DNA of 64,000 nt from Methanococcus voltae (GTDB taxonomy: Archaea; AGJL01; Methanococci; Methanococcales; Methanococcaceae): the NCBI RefSeq assembly GCF_017875395.1, contig NZ_JAGGMO010000002.1, positions 1 to 64,000 on the forward strand. Direction: 5' to 3'. The stretch's first letter is position 1; each line of letters opens with the position of its first letter. This document shows positions 26,872 to 36,083 of the stretch, in pieces. The notes beneath the pieces are model-generated. The model saw nothing but the letters and a program-made list of their open reading frames with translations. It ran no database searches and was not told the DNA's origin. Position numbers and translations under genes: made by a program.

Positions 26872-27132
26872 TTAGATTGTAGGTTTTGGAGATTTTCTTT
26901 TTAAGTCGGCAATCTCCTCATACATATTGTCTTTTTCAACTGCATCCTGTGCGATTTTGTGCATCTTTAATTCTGCCAATTCTTTTTGAACTGCTTTCAT
27001 TTCGATGTCTTTCTTTGCATCTTCGATATCTTTTTTGATGTCTTCAGCTTCTTCTTTTGCAATTCCTCTAACCACATCTCTTGCAGTTGGAACGAGTGAA
27101 GAATTATCTTCTTTACTTGAAAAGAGTCCCAT
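26872..27132 (-). CDS. Small coiled-coil viral protein, 86 aa (second copy)
   Basis: MGLFSSKEDNSSLVPTARD then a charged helix and the KRKSPKPTI end. Homologous to the 85-aa protein at 7563-7820. ATG behind GAGGTGAG. Directly downstream, in the +1 frame, codons for LQSNYNKLFEEHLKLKGQ and onward stay open to a stop at 26799-26801 and look coding, so a longer coiled coil may once have existed (one A less in the AAAAA run would join the frames). The left copy does not show this extension. Confidence 0.7.
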   Translation of the reverse strand: MGLFSSKEDNSSLVPTARDVVRGIAKEEAEDIKKDIEDAKKDIEMKAVQKELAELKMHKIAQDAVEKDNMYEEIADLKRKSPKPTI

Positions 27133-27206
27133 AAGCTCACCTCTTTAATTCAAATTTTAAAATATATTCACTATCAAAAAATAGTGACAGTTTGCAACGT
27201 GCGTTC

Positions 27207-27222
27207 AGTATTTATAAATACT
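27207..27222. promoter_or_regulatory. 16-bp perfect palindrome AGTATTTATAAATACT
   Basis: Located 75 bp upstream of the 86-aa gene, the counterpart of the operator pair before the left-hand homologue, again centred on TTTATAAA. A likely repressor site overlapping a TATA element. Confidence 0.5.
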
Positions 27223-27315
27223 ACGTTTTGAAAGTTTTACAAAGATTTATAAAATAGTACTTGGTCAAATTTAGGGATTGAATTATTGAGAAATATTATG
27301 ATAAAATAAAAATAA

Positions 27316-27768
27316 TTAAATAGAATTTTCAATAATTTTTGAAAATCTTTTTTTGATTTTTTCTTCTTTTTCCTTTACAGCAGGGTAAAAGAAAGGACGT
27401 TCTACTTTTCCGCTTTTGGTAGTTCTTCCAAACTCCAAATATTTTGCATATTCTGCAGAGCAAGTTATTTCACATATCATATCATCATAAGATGCGTGAA
27501 TGGAGTCTTGCAATTTTGTTTTATTCTCATTTGGAGATATTAAACCTCTATGCGGTACTTTACCTAATTTATGCAATCTTTTATAATATTTTTCAGATAT
27601 TTTTTTATGACCTTTTAAATTCTTTTTTTCATAATAATTTCTTATATTTTCATTTATTCCATTTTCAACTTCGGTTCCAGATTCAACAATTGCTTGATTG
27701 ATTTCCTTTTCAATGTTCTTATTAATCCTATCAAAATTTGGCATCTTTGAAATATTGATTTTAAACAT
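27316..27768 (-). CDS. HK97 gp10-like head-tail joining protein
   Basis: 150 aa. Ends with the hallmark pattern of the gp10/minor tail component family: CSAEYAKYLEFGRTTKSGKVERPFFYPAV near residues 103-132, where a chain places its EFG and the RPFF(Y/R)PA motif. An N-terminal helix (ISKMPNFDRINKNIEKEINQ) is also usual. Members form the neck-tail connection in long-tailed viruses. It follows the head morphogenesis gene in the right-hand module and looks intact. Confidence 0.75.
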   Translation of the reverse strand: MFKINISKMPNFDRINKNIEKEINQAIVESGTEVENGINENIRNYYEKKNLKGHKKISEKYYKRLHKLGKVPHRGLISPNENKTKLQDSIHASYDDMICEITCSAEYAKYLEFGRTTKSGKVERPFFYPAVKEKEEKIKKRFSKIIENSI

Positions 27769-27786
27769 TTTATCACTATTTTGTTT

Positions 27787-28128
27787 TTAATTCTTCTTTT
27801 CTTTCCAAATTACATCAAAAGTACAATTGCATCGAGGGTGTGCAGGGAGTACTCGTTTAATATCGTCCATTGTATAATCATAGCCTTTGCTTGCTAAATC
27901 TTTACACTTTTGGCAAGTGGTTTTATCATAACGTGGCAAAACTCTTGCAATTGCTACCTTATCGATTTCATTTTCAAGTTGTTTATAATAATCTGCCTTT
28001 GCCCATAAATCTGCTCTTCTTAATTCAGTTCTAACAGTCATATCGGCTTGATTCTTTGAAATTTCCAAACATTCTTTTACTTTTTTAGCGGTGTTGGTCT
28101 TGTTCCCTTTGCCGTGGAACTCATCAAT
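27787..28128 (-). pseudogene. Head morphogenesis domain (SPP1 gp7 / Mu gpF type), separated from portal by frameshift
   Basis: From a TTG at 28068 the ORF encodes 93 aa with TVRTELRRADLWAKADYY, then CQKCKDLASKGYDY and LPAHPRCNC, the C-terminal signature of SPP1 gp7/Mu gpF minor head proteins. The frame is open further upstream (DEFHGKGNKTNTAKKVKECLE) to the portal stop at 28124-28126, where it overlaps in another frame. The portal ORF ends with helical gp7-like sequence, so the two halves look like one portal-gp7 fusion broken by a one-base indel near 28120-28130. It could also be a separately translated C-terminal fragment. Confidence 0.65.
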
Positions 28129-29869
28129 TAATATATTTTAATCGGTTCTTTTGGTCATCGCTTAATTTACCACACTGGTCAAAAGCATAGTTTTTAACAA
28201 ATTCAATTGCATTTTTATTTTCTTTAATCGGCAAGGCATTTGCTTTTAAGTGATTTTCAATGTTTTCAAATACTAATTTTTTAAAGTTTATTTTATTGAA
28301 TGACTTTTCTAAAATTTCTTTTAATTTTCCATATTCATTTATTGAAATAGTTTCAATGTTATTTGACGTTTTTAAGGTCTTTTCGTATACTTCTATTGTA
28401 GCTTTTTCTATTTCCGTATTAATTGAATTTAAAAGTTCATTGCCCCAGGGTGATAGTTCATCTACTTCATTTAATTCATTAGTTAATTTATTATTTAATT
28501 TATTTAATTGATTATTTTTAGCATACTGTTCACTTTTAGTATTTTTATTTTTATTTTCATTATTCGATTTATTAATTTCTTTTTCTTTTAATTCTAATTC
28601 CAAACCGTAAATATTTGCAAAATTTGAAATAGTTTCTTCACTTGCCCCAATTTCTTTAAGTTCTTTGATGCAATTAATAATTTTTTCGTGAGTTTCTGAA
28701 AGTTCCTTTTTTTCTTCACTATCATCGATTATAAAATGAAATTTAGAAATATTTTTATTGCCATTATTAATGTTATTATCCTTATTATTGCTATTTTCAA
28801 ACTCCAAATCGATTAATTTATTTATTAATTTTTCAATTCTTATTTTGTATTTTCTTAAAAACTCTTTTCTTTGCTTTCTTAAATCTGTTCTTTTATAGTC
28901 TGCACTTCCCGATTTTGTAAAGGCCTCATTGTAGTAAAAAGAACTACAAATGATTTCATCGCACTTATCGAGTATTGTTTTTAAATAACCCGTATCTATT
29001 TTAAACGGGATTGCTGTGGTTTTAACATAACCAGGTACTGCCATACCACCCTTAGTTTTTATGTTGCTGATTCCTTTCGCATAATTCTCAATTATATTTT
29101 TATATTCCTCTTTATTATCTTCTGTTGGCAAACCAACAGGTTCACCGTTCATAACTTCACCGACACTAACACAAACTGGTGGAGAAACTGCCCTTTCATC
29201 GATTAATTTTCCCAAGTTAAATAATAAATCGAATTTCTTTTCAATTGCATTGTAGCAATCTCCCATCATCAATGATTGAGCTTTAAAAACAATTATATTT
29301 TTAATATCTTGCCAATGAATTTCATAACCTGATTTTTCCTTAAGTTCCTTCATCTCTAAAATCTTATTTTTTTCATCTTCATCATTTGAATTTTCGCAAA
29401 AAACTATTAAATTATTTTTATAATCTTTTTGGAATTCGTGTATAATTATTTCTTCGTTATTGAATGGATTCTCAATTGTATATGTTGAAAATGGGTCCAA
29501 TCTGTGAAATTTATTTTTTATATTTAATTGATTAATTGTTTTATTAGTTTTATAAATTTGATAGTATCCCGTTCCATAAAGAAAGGCATCTTCGAGTAAT
29601 TTGGGAATTATCCCTTTATCCCTGCTATTGTAAAATAAATTTGATTCCTCAATCCATTCCTCAATCTTTTCTTTACTTTTGCATTCATCAATTGAATAAT
29701 TTCCCAAAAGGTCATTTATTAAAGCATTAAAACTTAAATTTGCGGTGGAATCACATTCTAAATATTTCCTATAATTTTTCTTATCGTCATTCATATTAAA
29801 AATTTGTAAATTATTATCTATCGTCGTTGATGTGCTGGCACCAACTTCACTACTTCCAAAATAATCCAA
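28124..29869 (-). CDS. Portal protein (with fused head-protein start)
   Basis: 581 aa. The portal forms the 12-fold vertex ring through which DNA is packaged. Typical pattern of SPP1/HK97-like portals: an N-terminal region with FHRLDPFSTYTIENPF, a central region with VSPPVCVSVGEVMNGEPVG, then CDEIICSSFYYNEAFTKSGSADYK (stem and crown transition), followed by a charged helical part. Asn/Lys-rich low-complexity stretches (NNKDNNINNGNKN, NKSNNENKNKN) are inserted. The last ~130 residues resemble the start of a gp7-type protein, continued in another frame by the next entry. It lies downstream of the terminase gene, as usual. Confidence 0.75.
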   Translation of the reverse strand: MDYFGSSEVGASTSTTIDNNLQIFNMNDDKKNYRKYLECDSTANLSFNALINDLLGNYSIDECKSKEKIEEWIEESNLFYNSRDKGIIPKLLEDAFLYGTGYYQIYKTNKTINQLNIKNKFHRLDPFSTYTIENPFNNEEIIIHEFQKDYKNNLIVFCENSNDEDEKNKILEMKELKEKSGYEIHWQDIKNIIVFKAQSLMMGDCYNAIEKKFDLLFNLGKLIDERAVSPPVCVSVGEVMNGEPVGLPTEDNKEEYKNIIENYAKGISNIKTKGGMAVPGYVKTTAIPFKIDTGYLKTILDKCDEIICSSFYYNEAFTKSGSADYKRTDLRKQRKEFLRKYKIRIEKLINKLIDLEFENSNNKDNNINNGNKNISKFHFIIDDSEEKKELSETHEKIINCIKELKEIGASEETISNFANIYGLELELKEKEINKSNNENKNKNTKSEQYAKNNQLNKLNNKLTNELNEVDELSPWGNELLNSINTEIEKATIEVYEKTLKTSNNIETISINEYGKLKEILEKSFNKINFKKLVFENIENHLKANALPIKENKNAIEFVKNYAFDQCGKLSDDQKNRLKYIN

Positions 29870-29973
29870 TATTATTTTTAATATTTTTACACCTGAAAAT
29901 TATTTAATTATTTATAATTTATTTCGTAATTGAGAAATATTTTATTATTAATTTTTAAATTATTATTAATTTA

Positions 29974-30705
29974 TTATGCCAAATAGCAATCAAATTTAAT
30001 TTTTGGTTTCCTTAAAATTTTATTCATTCCATAAACTGCAAGCCCTACACTCCAAAAGCTATCACCGTGTCCTTCAGCTGTTTCAATTGCTGTTAAATCA
30101 CTATTGACTTGCAAAAGTTGATTTATTTGTCTTTGATCGTTAATTAGTTCCATTTGTGGTAAATTTACAGCAGTTTCAAGCTGTGTGGCTATGCTTTTTC
30201 TATTTTTAGGCGTTAATATTACAGGTTGCCAATTACCTTCAAGCTCTCCTTTTTCTGCAAAACCATCAAGCTCGCCACGTGTAGCGTCGTAAAATATTGC
30301 ATCGGTGAAATCCATAATATAGTCATTTATCCAGGTTATTTGTTTATAATAATCTGTTTTATCGAACCATTTTGATAAGATTTGTTTATAACTTGTGCCG
30401 TTATCCGTTGAAAATACTGCTAAATGGGAGGGGTGTCTTTTCTTTCCAATATCAAAGCCTGCAACGATTGTACAATTATTATCAATATTATCAATATCAA
30501 TATTATTTTTAATATTTTTATTATTGATATTATTGATATTATTTTTATTTTCAAAATTATTTTTTAAATTATTATTAATTATTTTCAGAAGTGCTTCACG
30601 ACTGAAAAAACTGTCTGCAGAATGAACTGGAGTACACATTCTTTCTTTTGCAAATGATATCGGGTTTGTTCTTCGCTCACGGTCTAATTGTTCATAAGTG
30701 TACAT
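29974..30705 (-). pseudogene. Large terminase, C-terminal nuclease half (frame-shifted)
   Basis: The frame continues from NDKDKTVLWPEMYTYEQLDRER (open from about 30740) to the stop at 29974. It holds the RNase H-like terminase nuclease: VAGFDIGKKRHPSHLAVF (first catalytic Asp), IFYDATRGELDGF (second acidic residue), and EGHGDSFWSVGLAVYG (third Asp), all in the family order. A 30-residue Asn/Ile-rich insertion (NNINNKNIKNN) precedes the first motif. As an independent ORF it would start at ATG 30705, with no ribosome site seen. With the next entry it forms one broken gene. Confidence 0.8.
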
Positions 30706-31436
30706 TTCTGGCCAAAGTACTGTTTTATCTTTATCATTAAAATTGCAGGAAACTTATGCCAATTGACGTTTTCTTTAAAATCTTCGTCAAAGTCCCTAAG
30801 TTTAAAGAATAAATCCACATCGCTCTGGGGAGTTCCAACGAGATGCAAATAACCGTTTGGATTTGGCAAGTACTTCACATCTTCATAATAAATTTTTGTA
30901 ATTTTGTCAATAATCGTTGTATTTAATTCATTTGCAGGGTCTGAAAGAATATCGTCACAAATTACACCCGTGCCGTGCCACCCTCTTTTAAAAGACAGTA
31001 TTCCAGACGGTTCCATTCTAAAATTATTTTTCGAGTCCCAACTGTAATCGATGATAGTTTCCGCATCGGTCATATTTTTAATATTTTGAAAATATCTATT
31101 TTTTTCAATTAATTTTTTAATATTTTTTAAATGGTGTTTTGCCATAGTTTCAGAGTATGAAATATATTTCCAATCTTCTCCAAACTCCCTTGCTCGGAAA
31201 ATTCTCCACATTACGTATGCGTAAATATGGTAACTCTTTAAATGACCACGTGGTGCCATCATCGCAGTTTTTTTATTATTTTGCAGAATATTGCCCCAAT
31301 TGTAAATATGAGTCGGTTCTACAAAATCCCTATCAAAAGACTCTGGAAATATATATTTCATAAATTCATTTAACCGATATAATGACCTTATGACTTTTTC
31401 ACTCTCTTCGAAACCCTTTTTATTCACTTCGTTCAT
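30684..31436 (-). pseudogene. Large terminase, N-terminal ATPase half (frame-shifted)
   Basis: 250 aa from ATG 31436. It carries the packaging ATPase: Walker A variant MAPRGHLKS near residue 58-66, Walker B GVICDD near 158-163, and the coupling motif region LVGTPQSDVDLF. The normal protein continues NDKDKTVLWPE, but a one-base shift in AATTTTAATGAT (about 30735-30745) diverts this ORF to LMIKIKQYFG and an early stop. The two halves overlap by 22 bp. The gene starts only ~8 bp from the E4 repeat, so its promoter has been lost or replaced. Confidence 0.82.
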
Positions 31437-31443
31437 AAAACAT

Positions 31444-31555
31444 ACCCTTTTTACTCGTTTTACTCGTAAAAATCCTTTGATGGGAATTTAATAATAAAAT
31501 AAAAATATCAAATCTCCGATTTGACATGAAGCCGTCCGCCCTAAGGCAGTTGGGC
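31444..31555 (-). repeat. E element copy 4 (minus strand)
   Basis: Inverted copy at the right edge of the provirus block, directly beyond the terminase start. It lacks the last bases of the element and has an internally shorter variant (GCCGTCCGCCC-TAAGGCAGTTGGGC) compared with E1. TTTCA joins it to copy 5. Confidence 0.75.
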
Positions 31556-31560
31556 TTTCA

Positions 31561-31677
31561 ACCAAACCCTTTTTACTCGTTTTACTCGTAAAAATCCTTT
31601 GATGGGAATTTAATAAGAAAATAAAAACATCAAATCTCCGATTTGACATGGAGCCGTCCGCCCTAAGGCAGTTGGGC
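31561..31677 (-). repeat. E element copy 5, adjoining array 2
   Basis: Same short E variant as copy 4, from CCAAACCC to GGGC at 31674-31677. On the minus strand it begins exactly after nt 36 (...GATTGAAA) of the leader-distal repeat of array 2, as E1, E2 and E6 do in the other arrays. Confidence 0.8.
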
Positions 31678-33438
31678 TTTCAATCCTTGTTTTAATGGAA
31701 TTGCCACTGCGACCAACCCATAATATAAAATTACCTTTTGCAGTAATATGTTTCAATCCTTGTTTTAATGGAATTGCCACTGCGACTTTAATTGTTGCAG
31801 TAATATAGCTTTTTTAATTGTAGAGGTTTCAATCCTTGTTTTAATGGAATTGCCACTGCGACACTGCAATTTTTAGGCTTTTTATTAATTTTTGATGCTG
31901 TTTCAATCCTTGTTTTAATGGAATTGCCACTGCGACACCTCCATTGGTAGATATTCATATTTCATAATATCTCCTGGTTTCAATCCTTGTTTTAATGGAA
32001 TTGCCACTGCGACTTTGGACATTTGGAAAAAGATTTAATTGACAATACGGAATACTAGTTTCAATCCTTGTTTTAATGGAATTGCCACTGCGACCAATGA
32101 TAATGAAATATCCAATTCCTGAGATTGGTTTCAATCCTTGTTTTAATGGAATTGCCACTGCGACCCTATAATCACTTTAGATTTGCTATGAATACAATTA
32201 TATACTAGTTTCAATCCTTGTTTTAATGGAATTGCCACTGCGACTTTTAATACAAACAATTAATAGAGTTAGAGAAAATAAGTTTCAATCCTTGTTTTAA
32301 TGGAATTGCCACTGCGACTTGAAAATTAAATTATCAATTATTTATTTTTTGGAGGGTTTCAATCCTTGTTTTAATGGAATTGCCACTGCGACATAGTAGT
32401 GGTTAGCAATTGAACTTGTTCGGTAGTTTGTTTCAATCCTTGTTTTAATGGAATTGCCACTGCGACTTGACTATAAGGGGCATTAATGCAGGAGGTGTGA
32501 GAGTTTCAATCCTTGTTTTAATGGAATTGCCACTGCGACCAATCAGCAAATAAGGGAACTAATAACACAATGGAGAGTTTCAATCCTTGTTTTAATGGAA
32601 TTGCCACTGCGACTCTCATCTAATCTATGATCCCATAATTTACAGTTTTTGTTTCAATCCTTGTTTTAATGGAATTGCCACTGCGACAGCAGGAGCGGAC
32701 ACATTCGCATAATTTGGAGGTTTTGTTTCAATCCTTGTTTTAATGGAATTGCCACTGCGACTAAGGAAATGATATCGGGGGCAATTGTTGGAGCGGGGGC
32801 GAGTTTCAATCCTTGTTTTAATGGAATTGCCACTGCGACATCCAGCAACAGCGGACAAATCAAGATTATATTATGCTGAGGACGGTTTCAATCCTTGTTT
32901 TAATGGAATTGCCACTGCGACTCAAACCACAAGCTATGCCCTTACGTGGAATTAATAGCGTTTCAATCCTTGTTTTAATGGAATTGCCACTGCGACAGCG
33001 GACAGGGCAAGATTCGAACTTGCGACCAATTGGTGTTTCAATCCTTGTTTTAATGGAATTGCCACTGCGACACTTAAATTAACTCTTAAATTTGTTGCAA
33101 ACTAATGTTTCAATCCTTGTTTTAATGGAATTGCCACTGCGACTATATCCAATTGTTAGATACTGACCGGCCTAACTTATGTTTCAATCCTTGTTTTAAT
33201 GGAATTGCCACTGCGACGGGTAGCATTAACATCTAATTGCCCCACCATCCCGTGTTTCAATCCTTGTTTTAATGGAATTGCCACTGCGACATGTCATCAT
33301 TGGAGAATATCCATACCCCACACCCATATGTTTCAATCCTTGTTTTAATGGAATTGCCACTGCGACAATACTAAAAGCATTGTTTGAATCATGTAATAGA
33401 CGTTTCAATCCTTGTTTTAATGGAATTGCCACTGCGAC
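31677..33438 (-). CRISPR. CRISPR array 2
   Basis: 24 copies of the same 37-nt repeat, on the minus strand (plus-strand form starts GTTTCAATCC). Plus-strand starts run from 31677, 31750, 31826 through 33330 and 33402. Spacers are 33-45 nt, mostly 36-38. The leader is on the right (33439 onward), next to cas4. The oldest repeat (31677-31713) has its terminal C replaced by G where E5 begins. One spacer (32997-33034) derives from a tRNA-like sequence. Confidence 0.98.
32997..33034. other. Spacer matching the 3' part of a tRNA gene
   Basis: Reverse complement shows GCAAG-TTCGAAT-CTTGC, a perfect T arm with the universal TTCGA, then a 7-nt acceptor strand CCTGTCC, discriminator G and two further bases. 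The protein translation contains DSNLRP, a classic false-translation signature of tRNA genes. It is not the tRNA-Ser fragment seen at 17334-17390. Confidence 0.75.
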
Positions 33439-33834
33439 ACCAAACTAAATTATTACTCGGCAATAAGTACAAAATAAGACTTAATGATAAAATAAAGCTC
33501 TAGTTAACCGTATCACAAAATTTATTCAATCTGACAATATATAGTTTGTTTTGAACCCTATATAAAAGTTACCATTTGTATTTTAAAAATATAATTCGGG
33601 GTTAGTTGAATAAGTAAAAAGTAACTCTTTTAACGTTTAAAAAGTAACTAATAACCAATAATCAAACGATAGAAAATGAACCAACTATATTAGTAGTTAT
33701 ATAGATTAGATAAAGCTCACATTAACCTATAAATTTTTCAACCCTAAAAAAAGGAGCTCAAAATGAGCTTAATAATTTTGGATTTTGAAATGCGTTATTA
33801 CAAAGGTCACGTAAAAATCATACTAAGTATTACT
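33439..33834 (-). promoter_or_regulatory. CRISPR leader, array 2
   Basis: The ~395-bp leader, inverted. TATATAAAA at 33559-33567 (plus-strand form) is the likely pre-crRNA box A. The mini-ORF of the leader (ATG at 33763, plus strand) runs into the antisense of the cas4 3' end and stops near 33881. The leader ends 4 bp from the cas4 stop codon, so the adaptation operon and array 2 are transcribed one after the other on the same strand. Confidence 0.85.
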
Positions 33835-33838
33835 ATTA

Positions 33839-34456
33839 TTACCTTGGACATATGTTTTTATAACAACAATCTAAGCATCTAAGCTCGTATTTGGTAGCTT
33901 CGGGATATATGCCTTTTAAAACTTCCAAGTATGAATTAATATTTTCTAAAGTCTCATTTCTTAGTTTTTCAGTTATTTTTATTTCTTTTAACACATTTTT
34001 ATCTTTGCAATATATAATATAACCATAATTCACAGGTTTTTCATATAAATCTTCAATCATTAGTGAGTACATGGTACTTTGAATTTTATGTGTTTTATAA
34101 GTTTTAGAATTATAATTTGAAAATTTATAATCCAAAGGAGCTAATGTATCATTATCTAGTGTTAAAATTTCGTCAATAATCCCCCTAATTTTATATTTTT
34201 CGGAAATTAAATTTACATTTATTTTTTTTGAAACCATTGGAATTTTTTTACGAATATAGTTTATATTTTGAGATTCCCTTATTTTATGAATTTCTCTACC
34301 CTTCAATACGTTATAACGCTTTTCTTCATATTGGGAAATGCCCAAAACTTTCATAAAGTAGGTAAATCTCCTACAATATATAAATTCTATCATATCGGAG
34401 GGTGTAACAAAATATGAATATTCATTAAATTCAGAAGAATTTTGAATTAACTTCAT
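33839..34456 (-). CDS. cas4: CRISPR-associated exonuclease Cas4
   Basis: 205 aa from the ATG at 34456 (MKLIQNSSEFNEY). An in-frame ATG at 34507 lies deeper in cas2 without a ribosome site. RecB-type nuclease: IYCRRF holds the first Cys of the iron-sulfur cluster, IRGIIDEI and LDYKFS carry the acidic and Lys residues of the active site, QSTMYSLMIE is the Q motif, and the C-terminal CLDCCYKNICPR gives the remaining Cys ligands. Cas4 trims prespacers and checks their PAM during acquisition. It overlaps cas2 by 26 bp and is the last gene of cas1-cas2-cas4. Confidence 0.9.
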   Translation of the reverse strand: MKLIQNSSEFNEYSYFVTPSDMIEFIYCRRFTYFMKVLGISQYEEKRYNVLKGREIHKIRESQNINYIRKKIPMVSKKINVNLISEKYKIRGIIDEILTLDNDTLAPLDYKFSNYNSKTYKTHKIQSTMYSLMIEDLYEKPVNYGYIIYCKDKNVLKEIKITEKLRNETLENINSYLEVLKGIYPEATKYELRCLDCCYKNICPR

Positions 34457-34721
34457 CCAAAACCAGCTCCTCATCAAATGTTTGACCCAATAAATATGAT
34501 TTATCAATGAATTCTTTGCTGGTTGGTAAAAAATACACGGAATCGGTTTCAGAATCTATAATATCTTTTGTTATTAATTTAAGCTCTTCAAATCTATTTT
34601 TCGTGACCTCTCCTAAAAATACACTTTTCTGAACTCGATATAATCCAAAATTTAAGCAACTTTTGGCTATTCTAGTTCTTACTTTATCCTCTTGTATATC
34701 GTAGATAACCCATAGTATCAC
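34431..34721 (-). CDS. cas2: CRISPR integration protein Cas2
   Basis: 96 aa with the Cas2 ferredoxin-like start MILWVIYDIQEDKVRTRIAK, in which the YDI Asp is the conserved residue, and then CLNFGLYRVQKSVFLGEV, the second family motif. It dimerises and bridges two Cas1 dimers in the integrase complex. Located 50 bp downstream of cas1 on the same strand, with its 3' end overlapping cas4. Confidence 0.95.
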   Translation of the reverse strand: MILWVIYDIQEDKVRTRIAKSCLNFGLYRVQKSVFLGEVTKNRFEELKLITKDIIDSETDSVYFLPTSKEFIDKSYLLGQTFDEELVLDEVNSKFF

Positions 34722-34771
34722 ATTAGCACCCCCGTATTGTTGATATATTACTTAAATATATTTAAATATAC

Positions 34772-35875
<1,104 letters not shown>

Positions 35876-36083
35876 AGAATCACCGCAATTATAACGTCTT
35901 AGACTGGAATATTGTTGAGATATATGAGATATAAGTGAAACAGTATTATTCTAAATTTATAGTATTTTTTTTAAATAATATATAATTACCTTATCAAATT
36001 ATTTAGCAACTTATATATTTTATAAAATTCATATTATATGGTGATTAATTTCATTAAATTACTAAAAAAATAAGGGATATATT
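35876..36083. promoter_or_regulatory. Divergent cas1 / cas8b promoter region
   Basis: 208 bp between divergent operons. A box A-like TTATATATT at 36011-36019 lies ~70 bp before the cas8b start, and GGGATATATT supplies the ribosome site of cas8b. Towards cas1 the AT-rich region near 35940-35990 has several TATA-like possibilities. No other gene here. Confidence 0.5.

Noticed and set aside
31955-33432. ORFs across array 2
   Set aside because: Repeat-derived peptide periodicity only; one includes DSNLRP from a tRNA-derived spacer.
33763-33881. Leader mini-ORF of array 2 as a gene
   Set aside because: After the shared 24 codons it runs antisense to cas4; reported only as part of the leader finding.
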